NCBI RefSeq assembly: GCF_001436115.1
Contig: NZ_AYZQ01000001.1
Coordinates: 1 to 64,000, forward strand
From: Lacticaseibacillus brantae DSM 23927
Lineage (GTDB): Bacteria; Bacillota; Bacilli; Lactobacillales; Lactobacillaceae
Direction: 5' to 3'
DNA: 64,000 nucleotides
Under the pieces are notes generated by a model. The model saw only the letters and a program-made list of their open reading frames with translations. It made no database searches and was not told the DNA's origin. The first letter of the stretch is position 1. Every line of letters begins with the position of its first letter. Of this stretch, positions 1-9,251 are shown piece after piece. Both the position numbers and the translations under genes were made by a program.

Positions 1-29
1 TGTCGTCAGTTCGAGCCTGACAACCGGAG
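1..29 (+). tRNA. tRNA 3' end, probably tRNA-Asn (partial)
   Basis: Only the T arm and the 3' acceptor strand lie in the window: a GTCAG/CTGAC stem around a TTCGAGC loop, then AACCGGA and discriminator G. The implied 5' acceptor TCCGGTT and a G discriminator fit a lactobacillus tRNA-Asn, but the anticodon is outside the window, so the identity is inference. No CCA is encoded. It is the first visible member of a five-gene array. Confidence 0.6.
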
Positions 30-37
30 TTTTTAAT

Positions 38-127
38 GGAGAGTTGTCCGAGTGGCCGAAGGAGCATGGTTGGAAACCATGTATACGGGTATTCCCTGTA
101 TCAAGGGTTCGAATCCCTTACTCTCCG
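38..127 (+). tRNA. tRNA-Ser (GGA)
   Basis: The acceptor GGAGAGT (38-44) pairs with ACTCTCC (120-126), followed by discriminator G. The anticodon stem CATGG/CCATG encloses loop TTGGAAA, giving anticodon GGA. A long variable arm is present, as expected of a class II tRNA-Ser. CCA is not encoded. Confidence 0.96.
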
Positions 128-141
128 TTTAAAAGTTGAAT

Positions 142-213
142 GGCCCGTTGGTCAAGTGGTTAAGACACCGCCCTTTCACGGCGGTAACATGGGTTCAAAT
201 CCCGTACGGGTCA
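142..213 (+). tRNA. tRNA-Glu (TTC)
   Basis: The acceptor GGCCCGT pairs with ACGGGTC with discriminator A. The anticodon stem CCGCC/GGCGG encloses loop CTTTCAC, giving anticodon TTC. It lies 14 bases after tRNA-Ser in the same array. CCA is not encoded. Confidence 0.96.
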
Positions 214-218
214 CTTTC

Positions 219-291
219 GGAGGATTAGCTCAGTTGGGAGAGCGTCTGCCTTACAAGCAGAGGGTCACAGGTTCGAGCCCTGTATCCTCCA
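219..291 (+). tRNA. tRNA-Val (TAC)
   Basis: The acceptor GGAGGAT pairs with ATCCTCC with discriminator A. The anticodon stem TCTGC/GCAGA encloses CTTACAA, giving anticodon TAC. It is separated from tRNA-Glu by only five bases, consistent with processing from one precursor. Confidence 0.96.
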
Positions 292-300
292 TCAGTATTT

Positions 301-373
301 GGTCCTATGGTGTAGGGGTTATCACGCCTGCCTGTCACGCAGGAGATCGCCGGTTCAAATCCGGCTAGGACCG
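301..373 (+). tRNA. tRNA-Asp (GTC)
   Basis: The acceptor GGTCCTA pairs with TAGGACC with discriminator G. The anticodon stem CCTGC/GCAGG encloses CTGTCAC, giving anticodon GTC. It is the last gene of the array and is followed at once by an intrinsic terminator. Confidence 0.96.
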
Positions 374-378
374 CTCTT

Positions 379-405
379 AAAACAGTCTAACGACTGTTTT
401 TTTTT
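379..405 (+). terminator. Intrinsic terminator of the tRNA array
   Basis: An AACAGTC/GACTGTT hairpin with a four-base loop is followed by an uninterrupted T run. It ends the tRNA array transcript. Confidence 0.85.
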
Positions 406-407
406 GC

Positions 408-436
408 ACAAAAAAACAGGACCAACAGTCCTGTTT
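408..436 (-). terminator. Intrinsic terminator of the membrane protein gene (minus strand)
   Basis: AAACAGGAC (414-422) pairs with GTCCTGTTT (428-436). Read on the minus strand it is followed by a T run, directly after the stop codon of the gene at 439-1083. It sits back to back with the tRNA terminator. Confidence 0.8.
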
Positions 437-438
437 CA

Positions 439-1083
439 CTAGCCCTGACTTCTGGCGACAATCATGAAAACACTCAAGAGGACAGGCAAGACATTATAGA
501 CCCAAGGGGCAAGTGATTTCTTGGGGAAGGCTAACAGGAGAAAGATAATAGCCATTCCGATGATAGCGCCAAGGTTTAAGCGTTGCAGGCCATAACCGAG
601 CGACAAAACTGCCAGTCCTAACAATGCATAACCCCATCGCGGTAATCGCGGTTGCCACAACATGATGAGGGCAGCTAAGTAAATCAACCCGAGGTCAATC
701 AGATTGTAGATTGGCAGGCTGTGGACCAGAGCGAAAAACCAAATTAATTGGGCTAAAAGCATCTGTCCAAAGACCAACGACAGCAGTGTGGGGGTTTGCA
801 TCTTCTGTGTGGTCAATAGCCAGGTCAACACCAGCTGGACGAGTAGAAGGGGCAACAGGCGCGGTTGCAGCCCGGCTAAAAGAATGGCAAACAGACTGCT
901 GAGCCCTAACCACCAAAGGCTGTGCCAGTGGGTATAGGTTAATCCTAGGCTAATGGCAAGGCCAATCAGACCAAGCAGCAAGGTTTGATTGTCACGCCAC
1001 ACAGGCCGCAACGTCAGCCAAGGAAACAGGGCGGCTTGTAAGGCGATACCCAAACCGAAGAATAATTGCGTTATTTTTGGCAC
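439..1083 (-). CDS. Polytopic membrane protein of unknown function
   Basis: This 214-residue protein is almost entirely hydrophobic, with about seven to eight predicted membrane segments separated by short basic or tryptophan-containing turns (for example WQPRLPRW near residue 143). I recognise no transporter or enzyme motif. The start is GTG (complement of 1081-1083), preceded on the minus strand by a GAAAGGAG ribosome site with good spacing. It is monocistronic: it converges on the tRNA array and diverges from metK, so context gives no functional clue. Leucine and tryptophan are very frequent. A lineage-specific integral membrane protein is the most that can be said. Confidence 0.75.
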   Translation of the reverse strand: MPKITQLFFGLGIALQAALFPWLTLRPVWRDNQTLLLGLIGLAISLGLTYTHWHSLWWLGLSSLFAILLAGLQPRLLPLLLVQLVLTWLLTTQKMQTPTLLSLVFGQMLLAQLIWFFALVHSLPIYNLIDLGLIYLAALIMLWQPRLPRWGYALLGLAVLSLGYGLQRLNLGAIIGMAIIFLLLAFPKKSLAPWVYNVLPVLLSVFMIVARSQG

Positions 1084-1201
1084 GACAAGCTCCTTTCAAA
1101 GGTTGCTGCACCAATCGTACATAAGTTTAATTGAGGGCGCAAGTGCAATCAGTGACTTGAAAAAGGTTTTTTGGGGGTCAAATCTATGGTATCCTTATTG
1201 A

Positions 1202-1272
1202 GTTGCAAAGAATTCCCGATAGGGTTCGCCACGGCGAAGATGCCTTGTAACCGAGATATTAAAGGGGGAAAC
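1202..1272 (+). promoter_or_regulatory. SAM-III (S-MK box) riboswitch of metK
   Basis: The segment carries the S-MK core in order: GTTGCAA at 1202-1208, TTCCCGAT near 1212-1219, a central hairpin (TTCGCCACGGCGAA), GATGCCTTGTAACCGA at 1239-1254, and the Shine-Dalgarno-containing AAAGGGGGAAA before the ATG at 1281. In the known family, SAM binding pairs the Shine-Dalgarno with the TTCCC arm and blocks initiation of S-adenosylmethionine synthetase. The pairing arms TTGCAA and TTGTAA are both visible. Identification is by motif order; no covariance search was run. Confidence 0.92.
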
Positions 1273-1280
1273 ACAAGAAA

Positions 1281-2465
1281 ATGCAAGAGAGACATTTATT
1301 TACATCTGAATCTGTTTCAGAAGGCCATCCAGATAAAATTGCTGATCAAATTAGCGATGCCATCTTGGATGCCATTTTAACCCAAGACCCCGATGCACGG
1401 GTAGCGTGTGAAACCACCGTCACAACAGGGCTGGTTCTGGTTGTTGGCGAAATCACAACCACTGCCTATGTCGACATCCAGTCTGTGGTTCGCGAAACAA
1501 TTCGGACAATTGGTTATACGAAAGATTCAGGCTTTGACCCTGATAGTGTTGGGGTGATGGTCGCGCTCGATGAACAGTCACCAGATATTGCCCTAGGGGT
1601 CGATGATTCAATTGAGGCCAGGGATGATAGTATTGATCCCCTGGACCGGATTGGGGCTGGGGACCAAGGGATGATGTTTGGCTTTGCGACCGACGAAACC
1701 CCAACCTTCATGCCTTTAGCCGAAGCATTGGCCCACGCCTTGATGCGCAAGACGGCTGAGATTCGCAAGTCAGAAGAACTGACCTATTTGCGACCAGATG
1801 CCAAGGCACAAGTCACAGTTGAATATGATGACGATGATCAACCATTACGCGTGGATACCGTCGTGATTTCAACCCAACATAATCCAGATGTTTCACTTAG
1901 CCAAATTCGGGCTGATATTGAAGCTAAGGTCATTCGGACAGTGATTCCAGCGGAATTGCTTGATGACGATACGAAGATCTATGTGAACCCAACGGGCCGT
2001 TTCGTGCTGGGTGGCCCACATGCCGATTCCGGGCTGACGGGACGTAAAATCATTGTCGATACTTATGGTGGCTATGCCCGCCATGGTGGTGGGGCTTTCT
2101 CTGGTAAGGATGCCACCAAAGTTGACCGTTCAGCCAGTTACGCGGCGCGCTACATTGCTAAGAACATTGTCGCAGCTGGGCTGGCTAAGCAGCTTGAAGT
2201 CCAATTAGCATACGCCATTGGGGTGGCCCAACCAGTTTCCATCTCTGTGAATGCCTTTGGAACCAACCAAATCGCTGAAAATGAAATTGTACAAGCTATT
2301 CGTGATAATTTCGACCTGCGCCCTGCAGGTATCATTCAAATGTTAGATCTAAAGCGGCCTATCTACAAAAAGACAGCCGCTTATGGACACTTCGGACGTA
2401 CAGATGTTGACCTACCTTGGGAACACCTCGATAAAGTTGAGGCCTTAACCAAGTATCTGGGTTAA
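1281..2465 (+). CDS. metK: S-adenosylmethionine synthetase
   Basis: The enzyme makes S-adenosylmethionine from methionine and ATP in the cytoplasm, the methyl donor for the RNA methylases elsewhere in this window. The 394-residue length is typical. Family signatures are present: [16 protein letters not shown] near residues 7-22, GAGDQG near residue 115 and [17 protein letters not shown] near residue 255. The start follows GGGGGAAA, which belongs to the SAM-III riboswitch immediately upstream, so expression is expected to be repressed translationally by its own product. It is a single-gene unit with a strong terminator after the stop. Confidence 0.98.
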   Translation: MQERHLFTSESVSEGHPDKIADQISDAILDAILTQDPDARVACETTVTTGLVLVVGEITTTAYVDIQSVVRETIRTIGYTKDSGFDPDSVGVMVALDEQSPDIALGVDDSIEARDDSIDPLDRIGAGDQGMMFGFATDETPTFMPLAEALAHALMRKTAEIRKSEELTYLRPDAKAQVTVEYDDDDQPLRVDTVVISTQHNPDVSLSQIRADIEAKVIRTVIPAELLDDDTKIYVNPTGRFVLGGPHADSGLTGRKIIVDTYGGYARHGGGAFSGKDATKVDRSASYAARYIAKNIVAAGLAKQLEVQLAYAIGVAQPVSISVNAFGTNQIAENEIVQAIRDNFDLRPAGIIQMLDLKRPIYKKTAAYGHFGRTDVDLPWEHLDKVEALTKYLG

Positions 2466-2478
2466 ACGAGTTAAGAGG

Positions 2479-2520
2479 CGGCCTTTGTTGGAGTTTATCC
2501 AACAGAGGCCGTTTTATTTT
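2479..2520 (+). terminator. Intrinsic terminator after metK
   Basis: A long hairpin (CGGCCTTTGTTGGA pairing with TCCAACAGAGGCCG) is followed by TTTTATTTT. It separates metK from the transporter gene that starts 15 bases later. Confidence 0.9.
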
Positions 2521-2534
2521 GAAAGGAAGTCAGT

Positions 2535-3998
2535 ATGGCAAAGAAAAAAACAAATGTAGCGGTGGTGACGGTCGCTATTTTCATCGCAACCTTCATGACC
2601 GCAATCGAAGGGACCATTGTGTCCACGGCTATGCCAACTATTGTCGGCACCCTACACGGCGTTCACCTGATGAATTGGATTGTCTCAATCTATTTATTGA
2701 CCAATGCGATGGCTACACCGATTTACGGCAAATTAGCGGACAGAATGGGCCGAAAGCCCGTCTTCATGATGGGCCTGGCAATTTTTATTACTGGTTCATT
2801 GCTATCGGGCTTGTCTCAATCAATGGAAATGCTGATTGTCTTCCGGGCCATTCAAGGTGTGGGGGCCGGAGCCATTATGCCCGTCACTTTCACGATCATC
2901 GCGGATATTTACCCATTGGAGAAACGGGCTAAGGTTTTAGGTTTTAACGGCTCGGCATGGGGGATTGCTTCCGTGGTGGCGCCGCTACTCGGGGGGTTCA
3001 TTGTTGATCAATTAAGCTGGCACTGGATTTTTATTATTAATGTTCCAATTGGCTTAATCACCATGGGCTTGGTGTTCTTCTTCTTACATGAAGATTTCCA
3101 GAAGAAGGAAGAAGCAATTGATACCAAGGGCACATTATGGCTGCTTATGACTTTGTTATTGGTTATGTATGGCTTCCAATCCTTGGCTGGGGCCAACGGC
3201 GTGGTAATTTTTGTGATTACGTTACTCGCTGCCGCAGGGTTTTTCTGGTTATTCGTGCGCCAAGAGAAACGGGCGGCTGACCCAATCATCGACTTGAAGT
3301 TGTTTGAGAACCGGACCTTTGTGGTGCATAACTTAATTGCCGCCTTGGTCGCCGGATTTGTGATTGGCTTTGAAGTCTACATGCCAATGTGGATGCAAGG
3401 TGTCTTAGGACTTGAAGCATCGATGGGGGGATTTGTGATTACCCCAAGTAGTTTAATGTGGATTGTTGGTTCCTTCGTCTCAGGGGTGTTGATTGCTCGA
3501 ATGCGACCACAGCGCGTTCTATGGGTAGCACTGGGCTTCTTATTAGTCGGCAGTCTTATTCTCTCTGTCGTCCCTGAAACAACACCTTATTGGTTCTTCT
3601 TAGTGGTTGCGGCTGTCTTGGGTTTTGGCTTTGGGATTACGATTACAACGACGACGGTGGCCGCTCAAGCTGTTGTGGCCAAGGATCAAGTCGGTGTGGC
3701 CACGAGCTTTAATACATTGAGCCGAACCCTGGGGCAAACGCTAATGGTTAGCATCTATGGGATTGTACTGAACATTAGCATGGCTAATGGTGTCCAAGCA
3801 CATCCTGCAACCAACTTGAACATGATGAATAAATTGATTAATCCTCAGACAGCGACAGAGTTGCCAGCCCATTTGCTGCCAACCCTGCGGGAAATTCTCT
3901 ACACGGGGCTCCATCATATTTACTTCTTCTCTGTGGTTATCATTATTTTAGCGATGGTGGTGAATATGTTTGATCACCAGCAACTCAATCAAGACTAA
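2535..3998 (+). CDS. MFS drug-efflux transporter, DHA2 (EmrB/QacA) family
   Basis: A 487-residue integral membrane protein with about 14 hydrophobic segments, the size and topology of the 14-TMS proton-driven drug:H+ antiporter family. The loop motif YGKLADRMGRKPV (residues about 65-77) is the MFS motif A, and an acidic residue (TAIEG) lies in the first membrane segment as in EmrB/LmrB proteins. The start is preceded by GAAAGGAAG. It is monocistronic between two terminators. Substrates cannot be read from the sequence; export of toxic organic compounds is the family role. No adjacent TetR or MarR regulator is present. Confidence 0.9.
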   Translation: MAKKKTNVAVVTVAIFIATFMTAIEGTIVSTAMPTIVGTLHGVHLMNWIVSIYLLTNAMATPIYGKLADRMGRKPVFMMGLAIFITGSLLSGLSQSMEMLIVFRAIQGVGAGAIMPVTFTIIADIYPLEKRAKVLGFNGSAWGIASVVAPLLGGFIVDQLSWHWIFIINVPIGLITMGLVFFFLHEDFQKKEEAIDTKGTLWLLMTLLLVMYGFQSLAGANGVVIFVITLLAAAGFFWLFVRQEKRAADPIIDLKLFENRTFVVHNLIAALVAGFVIGFEVYMPMWMQGVLGLEASMGGFVITPSSLMWIVGSFVSGVLIARMRPQRVLWVALGFLLVGSLILSVVPETTPYWFFLVVAAVLGFGFGITITTTTVAAQAVVAKDQVGVATSFNTLSRTLGQTLMVSIYGIVLNISMANGVQAHPATNLNMMNKLINPQTATELPAHLLPTLREILYTGLHHIYFFSVVIIILAMVVNMFDHQQLNQD

Positions 3999-4034
3999 AA
4001 AACACGTGCGGCCATTGGCCGCACGTGTTTTTTT
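3997..4034. terminator. Bidirectional terminator between the MFS gene and the PAP2 gene
   Basis: A long perfect stem, AAAACACGTGCGGCC on the left with its complement on the right around a short loop, has A and T runs on both sides. It serves the two convergent genes; the minus-strand stop codon lies at its edge. Confidence 0.92.
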
Positions 4035-4698
4035 ATTGTTGCGCAATTAGGCGTTCTTGTTGCCGCTTTAAGTAGCGATCAAAGAACCACCAGCTCCACA
4101 TCAAACCGGTAAAGGCCATGGTGTAGCCGCCCAGCACATCAGTTGGATAGTGCACTTGAACGTAAATGCGGGAATAACCGGTCAGTAGAATCATTAAAAT
4201 GCTTAAGCCAATAATCGTTCGGCGCCATCCTTTTGATTTAAGATGCAAGCTCGCTAAAATAATCACGGTGCCGTACAGCAGCATGGTGCCGGATGAATGA
4301 CCACTGGGAAAACTGAAGCCACCGGCATGAGCCAACGGAACAATGCTTGGATCGGCGATGAAAGGCCGTGGTCGTCGGACGATTTGCTTGATGATGGTGT
4401 TGACGGCGCTAAATAAGAGGACATTGACGCCCATCAACACTGCTTCAGGATAAGCACGCCGCATGAGCAAGGCAATCAATAAAATGATGGCGATGATAGT
4501 GACACTCAAGGGTTCACCCAAAGTGGTCACACCAATGAGAAAATCGGTGAGGCCTTGGGGACGGAAACTTATCACCCGGGTGATAATGGCTTGGTCAAAG
4601 TATGGTACCCAAGCAACTCGCTGTGTGATGCTAATGAAGAGGCAGATGAAGACCAGCAGGCTGCCGGCACTCCATGCCAATTTATGTTGTCGAATCAT
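4033..4698 (-). CDS. PAP2-family phosphatase (membrane lipid phosphatase)
   Basis: This 221-residue protein has about six membrane segments and all three parts of the PAP2 active site: KQIVRRPRP (residues about 111-119), PSGHSSGT (about 131-138) and SRIYVQVHYPTD (about 177-188), with the histidines and arginine that form and resolve the phospho-histidine. Such enzymes act on phosphatidic acid, phosphatidylglycerol phosphate or undecaprenyl pyrophosphate at the outer face of the membrane. A BacA-type UppP is also encoded at 19324-20148, so this could be a second undecaprenyl-PP phosphatase or a PgpB-like enzyme; substrate is not determinable. It is monocistronic. Confidence 0.92.
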   Translation of the reverse strand: MIRQHKLAWSAGSLLVFICLFISITQRVAWVPYFDQAIITRVISFRPQGLTDFLIGVTTLGEPLSVTIIAIILLIALLMRRAYPEAVLMGVNVLLFSAVNTIIKQIVRRPRPFIADPSIVPLAHAGGFSFPSGHSSGTMLLYGTVIILASLHLKSKGWRRTIIGLSILMILLTGYSRIYVQVHYPTDVLGGYTMAFTGLMWSWWFFDRYLKRQQERLIAQQ

Positions 4699-4741
4699 GA
4701 CAATCTCCTTTTGAACGTTAGGACTAGTTTAGCATTTTGGG

Positions 4742-4770
4742 TTGTCGTTAGCAGGATATTTTGCTATGCT
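4742..4770 (+). promoter_or_regulatory. Sigma-A promoter of leuS
   Basis: TTGTCG (4742-4747) and TATGCT (4765-4770) are separated by exactly 17 bases and lie just upstream of the T-box leader, placing the transcript start near 4777. Confidence 0.7.
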
Positions 4771-4776
4771 TAACGC

Positions 4777-4997
4777 AATATCAAACGAACAAAGAAATAT
4801 TAGGGTCTACCTGGGATCAGAAACAAGACGGTGCTGCGAGTCTTGCGAAGGGAGATGCCGAACTCGTCTTTGCGTTGTGGCTGTGAACAAAAGTAGCAGC
4901 GACCGGACTGGCCGTTATCCAGTAGAGGGCTGTGTAAACAGAACTTAGGTGGTACCGCGGCAATGAGTCGTCCTAATTTATAGGAGGGCTCTTTTTG
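4777..4997 (+). promoter_or_regulatory. T-box leader of leuS
   Basis: The leader has the canonical T-box sequence (AGGTGGTACCGCG, 4947-4959) followed by an intrinsic terminator, GAGTCGTCCTA pairing with TAGGAGGGCTC and a T run (about 4965-4997). The upstream part has the Stem I and Stem III style helices; a CTC triplet at 4863-4865 is the candidate specifier codon and would match tRNA-Leu. In this family uncharged tRNA stabilises the antiterminator and permits transcription of the synthetase. The exact specifier position is inferred by eye. Confidence 0.93.
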
Positions 4998-5024
4998 TTT
5001 GTTTGAACACACAAGGAGGCTATT

Positions 5025-7436
5025 ATGGCATACAATCATCGCGATGTAGAACGCAAGTGGCAGAAATATTGGCACGAACACAACGAATTCAACACCACTA
5101 CAGATCCAAATAAGCAGAATTATTATGCATTAGACATGTTTCCTTATCCCTCAGGGCAAGGCTTGCACGTGGGGCACCCAGAAGGTTACACCGCGACAGA
5201 TATTACGTCTCGAATGAAACGGATGCAGGGCTTTAATGTGTTACATCCAATGGGTTGGGATGCTTTTGGTTTGCCGGCGGAACAGTATGCGCTTGATACT
5301 GGCCACGCACCAGACGAGTTCACCAAGAAGAACATCGAAAACTTCAAACGCCAAATTAACTCACTCGGTTTCTCCTATGATTGGAATCGAGAAATTAATA
5401 CCACCGATCCGAATTATTACAAGTGGACCCAATGGATTTTTGAACAAATGTACAAGCATGGCTTAGCCTATGAAGCTGAAGTGGCCGTCAACTGGAGTCC
5501 TGATTTGGGGACCGTGGTGGCCAATGAAGAAGTGATTGACGGCAAAACCGAACGCGGCGGCTATCCTGTTATTCGCAAGCCAATGCGGCAGTGGGTTCTC
5601 CGGATTACCGCTTATGCGGAACGACTGTTGAATGACTTGGATGATGTGGACTGGCCAGAAAGCATCAAGCAAATGCAACGTAACTGGATTGGCAAATCAA
5701 CGGGGGCAGAAATCACCTTCAACGTGGCTGACCACGACCAGAGTTTTGAGGTCTTCACAACGCGCCCTGATACAATTTTTGGGGCCACATACGTTGTCAT
5801 GGCGCCCGAACATGAGTTGGTTGCCCAAATCACCTCCCCAGAACAAAAAGCGGCTGTGGATGCTTACATTGACGAAGCAGCACACAAGAGTGATTTGGAC
5901 CGGACTGATTTGAACAAGGACAAGACTGGCGTTTGGACGGGGGCCTATGCAACCAACCCCGTGACTGGCGAACAATTGCCAATTTGGATTTCTGATTATG
6001 TTCTCGTGTCTTACGGGACCGGTGCGATTATGGCCGTCCCTGCTCACGACGATCGCGACTTTGCTTTCGCCAAGCAATTTAATCTGCCGATTAAGCAAGT
6101 GATTGCCGGGGATTCAGTGGCTGACGCTGCTTATACGGGTGATGGCTTGCACATCAATTCTGATTTCTTGGATGGCTTGGATAAGCAACGGGCTATTGAT
6201 GCGATGATTGACTGGCTGACAGCCCACAATGTTGGGGAAGCTAAAGTGAATTACAAACTGCGTGACTGGGTCTTCTCGCGGCAACGCTACTGGGGCGAAC
6301 CCATTCCTGTGATTCATTGGGAAGACGGCGAAACAACTTTGGTCCCTGAAGATCAGTTGCCGTTAACCTTGCCAGCAGAAGTCGATATTAAACCGAGTGG
6401 GACTGGGGAGTCACCATTAGCGAACTTAACAGATTGGGTGAACGTGGTTGATGAAAATGGTCGCCATGGCCGCCGTGAAACTAATACCATGCCGCAATGG
6501 GCAGGGAGTTCATGGTACTATCTGCGCTTCATCGATCCTCACAACAAAGAACGAATTGCTGATCCTGACAAGTTGAAAGATTGGTTGCCAGTTGATTTGT
6601 ACATTGGTGGCGCGGAACACGCGGTCTTACACCTGCTGTATGCGCGTTTCTGGCACAAGTTCTTGTACGACATCGGTGTTGTCCCAACCAAGGAACCATT
6701 CCAAAAGTTGTATAACCAAGGGATGATTTTGGGCGATAACCATGAAAAGATGAGTAAGTCCAAGGGCAATGTGGTTAATCCTGATGATGTGGTTAATGAA
6801 TATGGTGCCGATACTTTGCGGCTGTATGAAATGTTCATGGGCCCATTGGATGCAGGAATTGCCTGGAGTACCGACGGACTGGCCGGCGCTCGCAAGTTCT
6901 TAGACCGCGTTTATCGGACATTTGTCGATGATAATGACAAGGCTCGCGATCGGATTACGACGGTTAATGACGGCAAGCTCACCAAGGTCTACAACCAAAC
7001 CGTTAAGAAGGTCACGGAAGACTACGAGGCCTTACACTTTAATACCGCGATTTCGCAAATGATGGTCTTCATCAATGACGCCCAGAAGGTTGACGACCTG
7101 CCGCTTGAATATGTCGAAGGCTTCGTTAAAATGTTAGCGCCAATCGCACCCCACATGATGGAAGAAATTTGGTCCATTCTGGGGCACAAGGACAGCTTAA
7201 CGTATGAAGCTTGGCCAACTTTTGACCCGAAGGCGCTCGTTGATTCAGACATGAAGTTGATGTTGCAGGTGAACGGGAAGCTGCGCGGCGAACTCATTGT
7301 CCCAGTGGATACAGCTGAAGATGAGATTAAAGCCCAAGCCATGGCTAATGAGAACGTTGAGAAGTTCGTTGAAGGCAAGGACATCGTCAAGGTTATTGTG
7401 ATTCCTAAGAAAATCGTAAACATTGTTGTAAAATAA
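5025..7436 (+). CDS. leuS: Leucyl-tRNA synthetase
   Basis: A class I aminoacyl-tRNA synthetase of 803 residues that charges tRNA-Leu. The HIGH-type motif appears as [10 protein letters not shown] (residues about 47-56) and the KMSKS motif as EKMSKSKGN (about residue 574 onward); the CP1 editing insert lies between them, with the threonine-rich FTTRPDT segment near residue 243. The C-terminal anticodon-binding and leucine-specific regions are complete. The ATG follows AAGGAGG. The gene is controlled by the T-box leader directly upstream, so it responds to uncharged tRNA-Leu. Confidence 0.98.
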   Translation: MAYNHRDVERKWQKYWHEHNEFNTTTDPNKQNYYALDMFPYPSGQGLHVGHPEGYTATDITSRMKRMQGFNVLHPMGWDAFGLPAEQYALDTGHAPDEFTKKNIENFKRQINSLGFSYDWNREINTTDPNYYKWTQWIFEQMYKHGLAYEAEVAVNWSPDLGTVVANEEVIDGKTERGGYPVIRKPMRQWVLRITAYAERLLNDLDDVDWPESIKQMQRNWIGKSTGAEITFNVADHDQSFEVFTTRPDTIFGATYVVMAPEHELVAQITSPEQKAAVDAYIDEAAHKSDLDRTDLNKDKTGVWTGAYATNPVTGEQLPIWISDYVLVSYGTGAIMAVPAHDDRDFAFAKQFNLPIKQVIAGDSVADAAYTGDGLHINSDFLDGLDKQRAIDAMIDWLTAHNVGEAKVNYKLRDWVFSRQRYWGEPIPVIHWEDGETTLVPEDQLPLTLPAEVDIKPSGTGESPLANLTDWVNVVDENGRHGRRETNTMPQWAGSSWYYLRFIDPHNKERIADPDKLKDWLPVDLYIGGAEHAVLHLLYARFWHKFLYDIGVVPTKEPFQKLYNQGMILGDNHEKMSKSKGNVVNPDDVVNEYGADTLRLYEMFMGPLDAGIAWSTDGLAGARKFLDRVYRTFVDDNDKARDRITTVNDGKLTKVYNQTVKKVTEDYEALHFNTAISQMMVFINDAQKVDDLPLEYVEGFVKMLAPIAPHMMEEIWSILGHKDSLTYEAWPTFDPKALVDSDMKLMLQVNGKLRGELIVPVDTAEDEIKAQAMANENVEKFVEGKDIVKVIVIPKKIVNIVVK

Positions 7437-7440
7437 CCGA

Positions 7441-7480
7441 AAAGGTAGGACAAAACGTCAGTTTTGTCCTACCTTTTTTG
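7441..7480 (+). terminator. Intrinsic terminator after leuS
   Basis: AAAGGTAGGACAAAAC pairs with GTTTTGTCCTACCTTT around a four-base loop and ends in a T run, four bases after the stop codon. Confidence 0.92.
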
Positions 7481-7615
7481 GTGGGCTGGATTGAAAAACG
7501 GCTCTGGCCGATGCTGAAAGACGTATCATTTCGAATATTAATCAGGTATGATAGTAGGGATAAAAGGGTGACCGGGCCACCGATCACTGCGAACAGTTTT
7601 TAATGAGGTGCAAGT

Positions 7616-9247
7616 ATGGATAAGACGACGGCCACGCCGAAGCGGTCAGCCAAAGAGCAAATGATTCGCGGATCGGTCTGGATGACAGCCGGCAGCGTTT
7701 TTTCACGGATATTAGGGGCCATTTATGTCATCCCTTGGTGGGTTTGGATGGGCGGTGCAGCGCTCAGCGCCAATGCATTATTTACGAAGGGTTATCAAAT
7801 ATATGCAGTCTTTTTAATCATCTCCACCGCCGGCGTACCAGGAGCTGTTTCCAAACAAGTCGCTAAGTATAATGCGATGGAAGAGTACCGGACCGGACTA
7901 CGGCTTTTTTACCACGGGGCCATTATGATGAGCTTGATGGGAGTCGTGGCATTTGGCGCCATGTGGCTACTGGCACCAGTGTTGAGTGCTGGTGATGAAC
8001 GCATGATCCCTGTCTTTCGCTCCCTGGCATGGCCGCTATTGGTCATTCCAGTTTTGAGCCTGATTCGAGGCTTCTTCCAAGGCTACAATGAAATGGCGCC
8101 CAGTGCTATCAGTCAGTTTATTGAACAAGTCGCACGTGTCGCTTATATGCTGGCGGCAACGTTCATGATTATGCGCCTGGGCAGTCATGACTATGTGTCA
8201 GCTGTCACTCAGTCTACTTTTGCCGCTTTCATTGGGGCTGTTTTTGGCTTAGGAATTCTAATCGTGTATTTCGTTCGGCAACGGCCACGCTTACATGAAC
8301 TAGCAGCGAATGGGCGAGACGACTTACATATCTCGACTAATCAAATTTTGATTGACGTTTTGCAACAAGCCTTGCCATTTATTGTGATGGATTCGTCCAT
8401 TAACTTGTACTACATTATCGACCAATATACGTTCAACCCAATGATGCTCCGTGTCTTTAAGACTTCTAGGGAGCAACTTGACCAAATTTTTGCGCTCTTT
8501 GCCGGAAATGCGAATAAGTTAATTATGATTGTGGTGAGTTTGGCCGTGGCGATGGCAGTCACCGCTGTTCCATTGCTGGCTGCGGCCAAAACGCGGGGGG
8601 ATGCCAAAGAACTGGCAGCTCAGATTACGAACAACCTGCAATTGTTCTTTATTGTGATGATCCCCGCTGCCTTTGGGATGGGTGCGATTGCTCAACCGCT
8701 TTACGTCGTGTTTTATGGCTATGATGCCTTGGGGATTTCGATGTTGCATCTCTCGTCATTCTTGGCGATTCTGTTAGGGCTTTTCACGGTCCTGGCGGCC
8801 ATTTTACAAGGGCTATTTAATAACCGCTTAGCTATTATTGAGATGCTAATTGGCTTTGCAGTCAAAATCGTCTTGCAATGGCCATTTATTGTTTTCTTCA
8901 ACGTTTATGGCCCTGTCTTAGCGACAATTGTTGGGATGGCCGTCTCATCGGGATTGATGATTTACTCCCTGCGCAAGGATTATCATTTCAACTTGAATCA
9001 GACCGTTCGACGCGTTCTGGGGATTGTCCTGTTCTCGGGGATGATGTATGCCGCCGTCCGCGCAATTATCGGCCTCTTTAATCTCGTTGTTAGTCCAGAG
9101 AGTCGTTTCTGGGCCGTTGTGATGTTGCTCGTGTCAGTTGGTATTGGTGGGCTGATTTATGCGTACTTAGTCTTAAAAACCCGGCTGGCTGATTACATCT
9201 TAGGCTCACGGGTGGCAGGCATTCGGCGTCGGCTCCACATTCGGTAA
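7616..9247 (+). CDS. murJ: Lipid II flippase of the MurJ/YtgP (MOP superfamily) type
   Basis: A 543-residue protein with about 14 membrane segments and the N-terminal pattern RGSVWMTAGSVFSRILGAIY typical of the YtgP/SpoVB branch of polysaccharide flippases. B. subtilis YtgP (MurJ) moves lipid II across the membrane for peptidoglycan synthesis, and its gene also lies near leuS and an RsuA-like gene, the arrangement seen here. Arginines in the first segments and the long cytoplasmic loop after TM6 fit the family. It is transcribed with the pseudouridine synthase that starts five bases after its stop. A different oligosaccharide-lipid substrate remains possible. Confidence 0.87.
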   Translation: MDKTTATPKRSAKEQMIRGSVWMTAGSVFSRILGAIYVIPWWVWMGGAALSANALFTKGYQIYAVFLIISTAGVPGAVSKQVAKYNAMEEYRTGLRLFYHGAIMMSLMGVVAFGAMWLLAPVLSAGDERMIPVFRSLAWPLLVIPVLSLIRGFFQGYNEMAPSAISQFIEQVARVAYMLAATFMIMRLGSHDYVSAVTQSTFAAFIGAVFGLGILIVYFVRQRPRLHELAANGRDDLHISTNQILIDVLQQALPFIVMDSSINLYYIIDQYTFNPMMLRVFKTSREQLDQIFALFAGNANKLIMIVVSLAVAMAVTAVPLLAAAKTRGDAKELAAQITNNLQLFFIVMIPAAFGMGAIAQPLYVVFYGYDALGISMLHLSSFLAILLGLFTVLAAILQGLFNNRLAIIEMLIGFAVKIVLQWPFIVFFNVYGPVLATIVGMAVSSGLMIYSLRKDYHFNLNQTVRRVLGIVLFSGMMYAAVRAIIGLFNLVVSPESRFWAVVMLLVSVGIGGLIYAYLVLKTRLADYILGSRVAGIRRRLHIR

Positions 9248-9251
9248 TGCC

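Noticed and set aside
36-368. Open frame of 110 codons across the tRNA array
   Set aside because: It covers four tRNA genes on the same strand and has no ribosome site; it is a chance frame.
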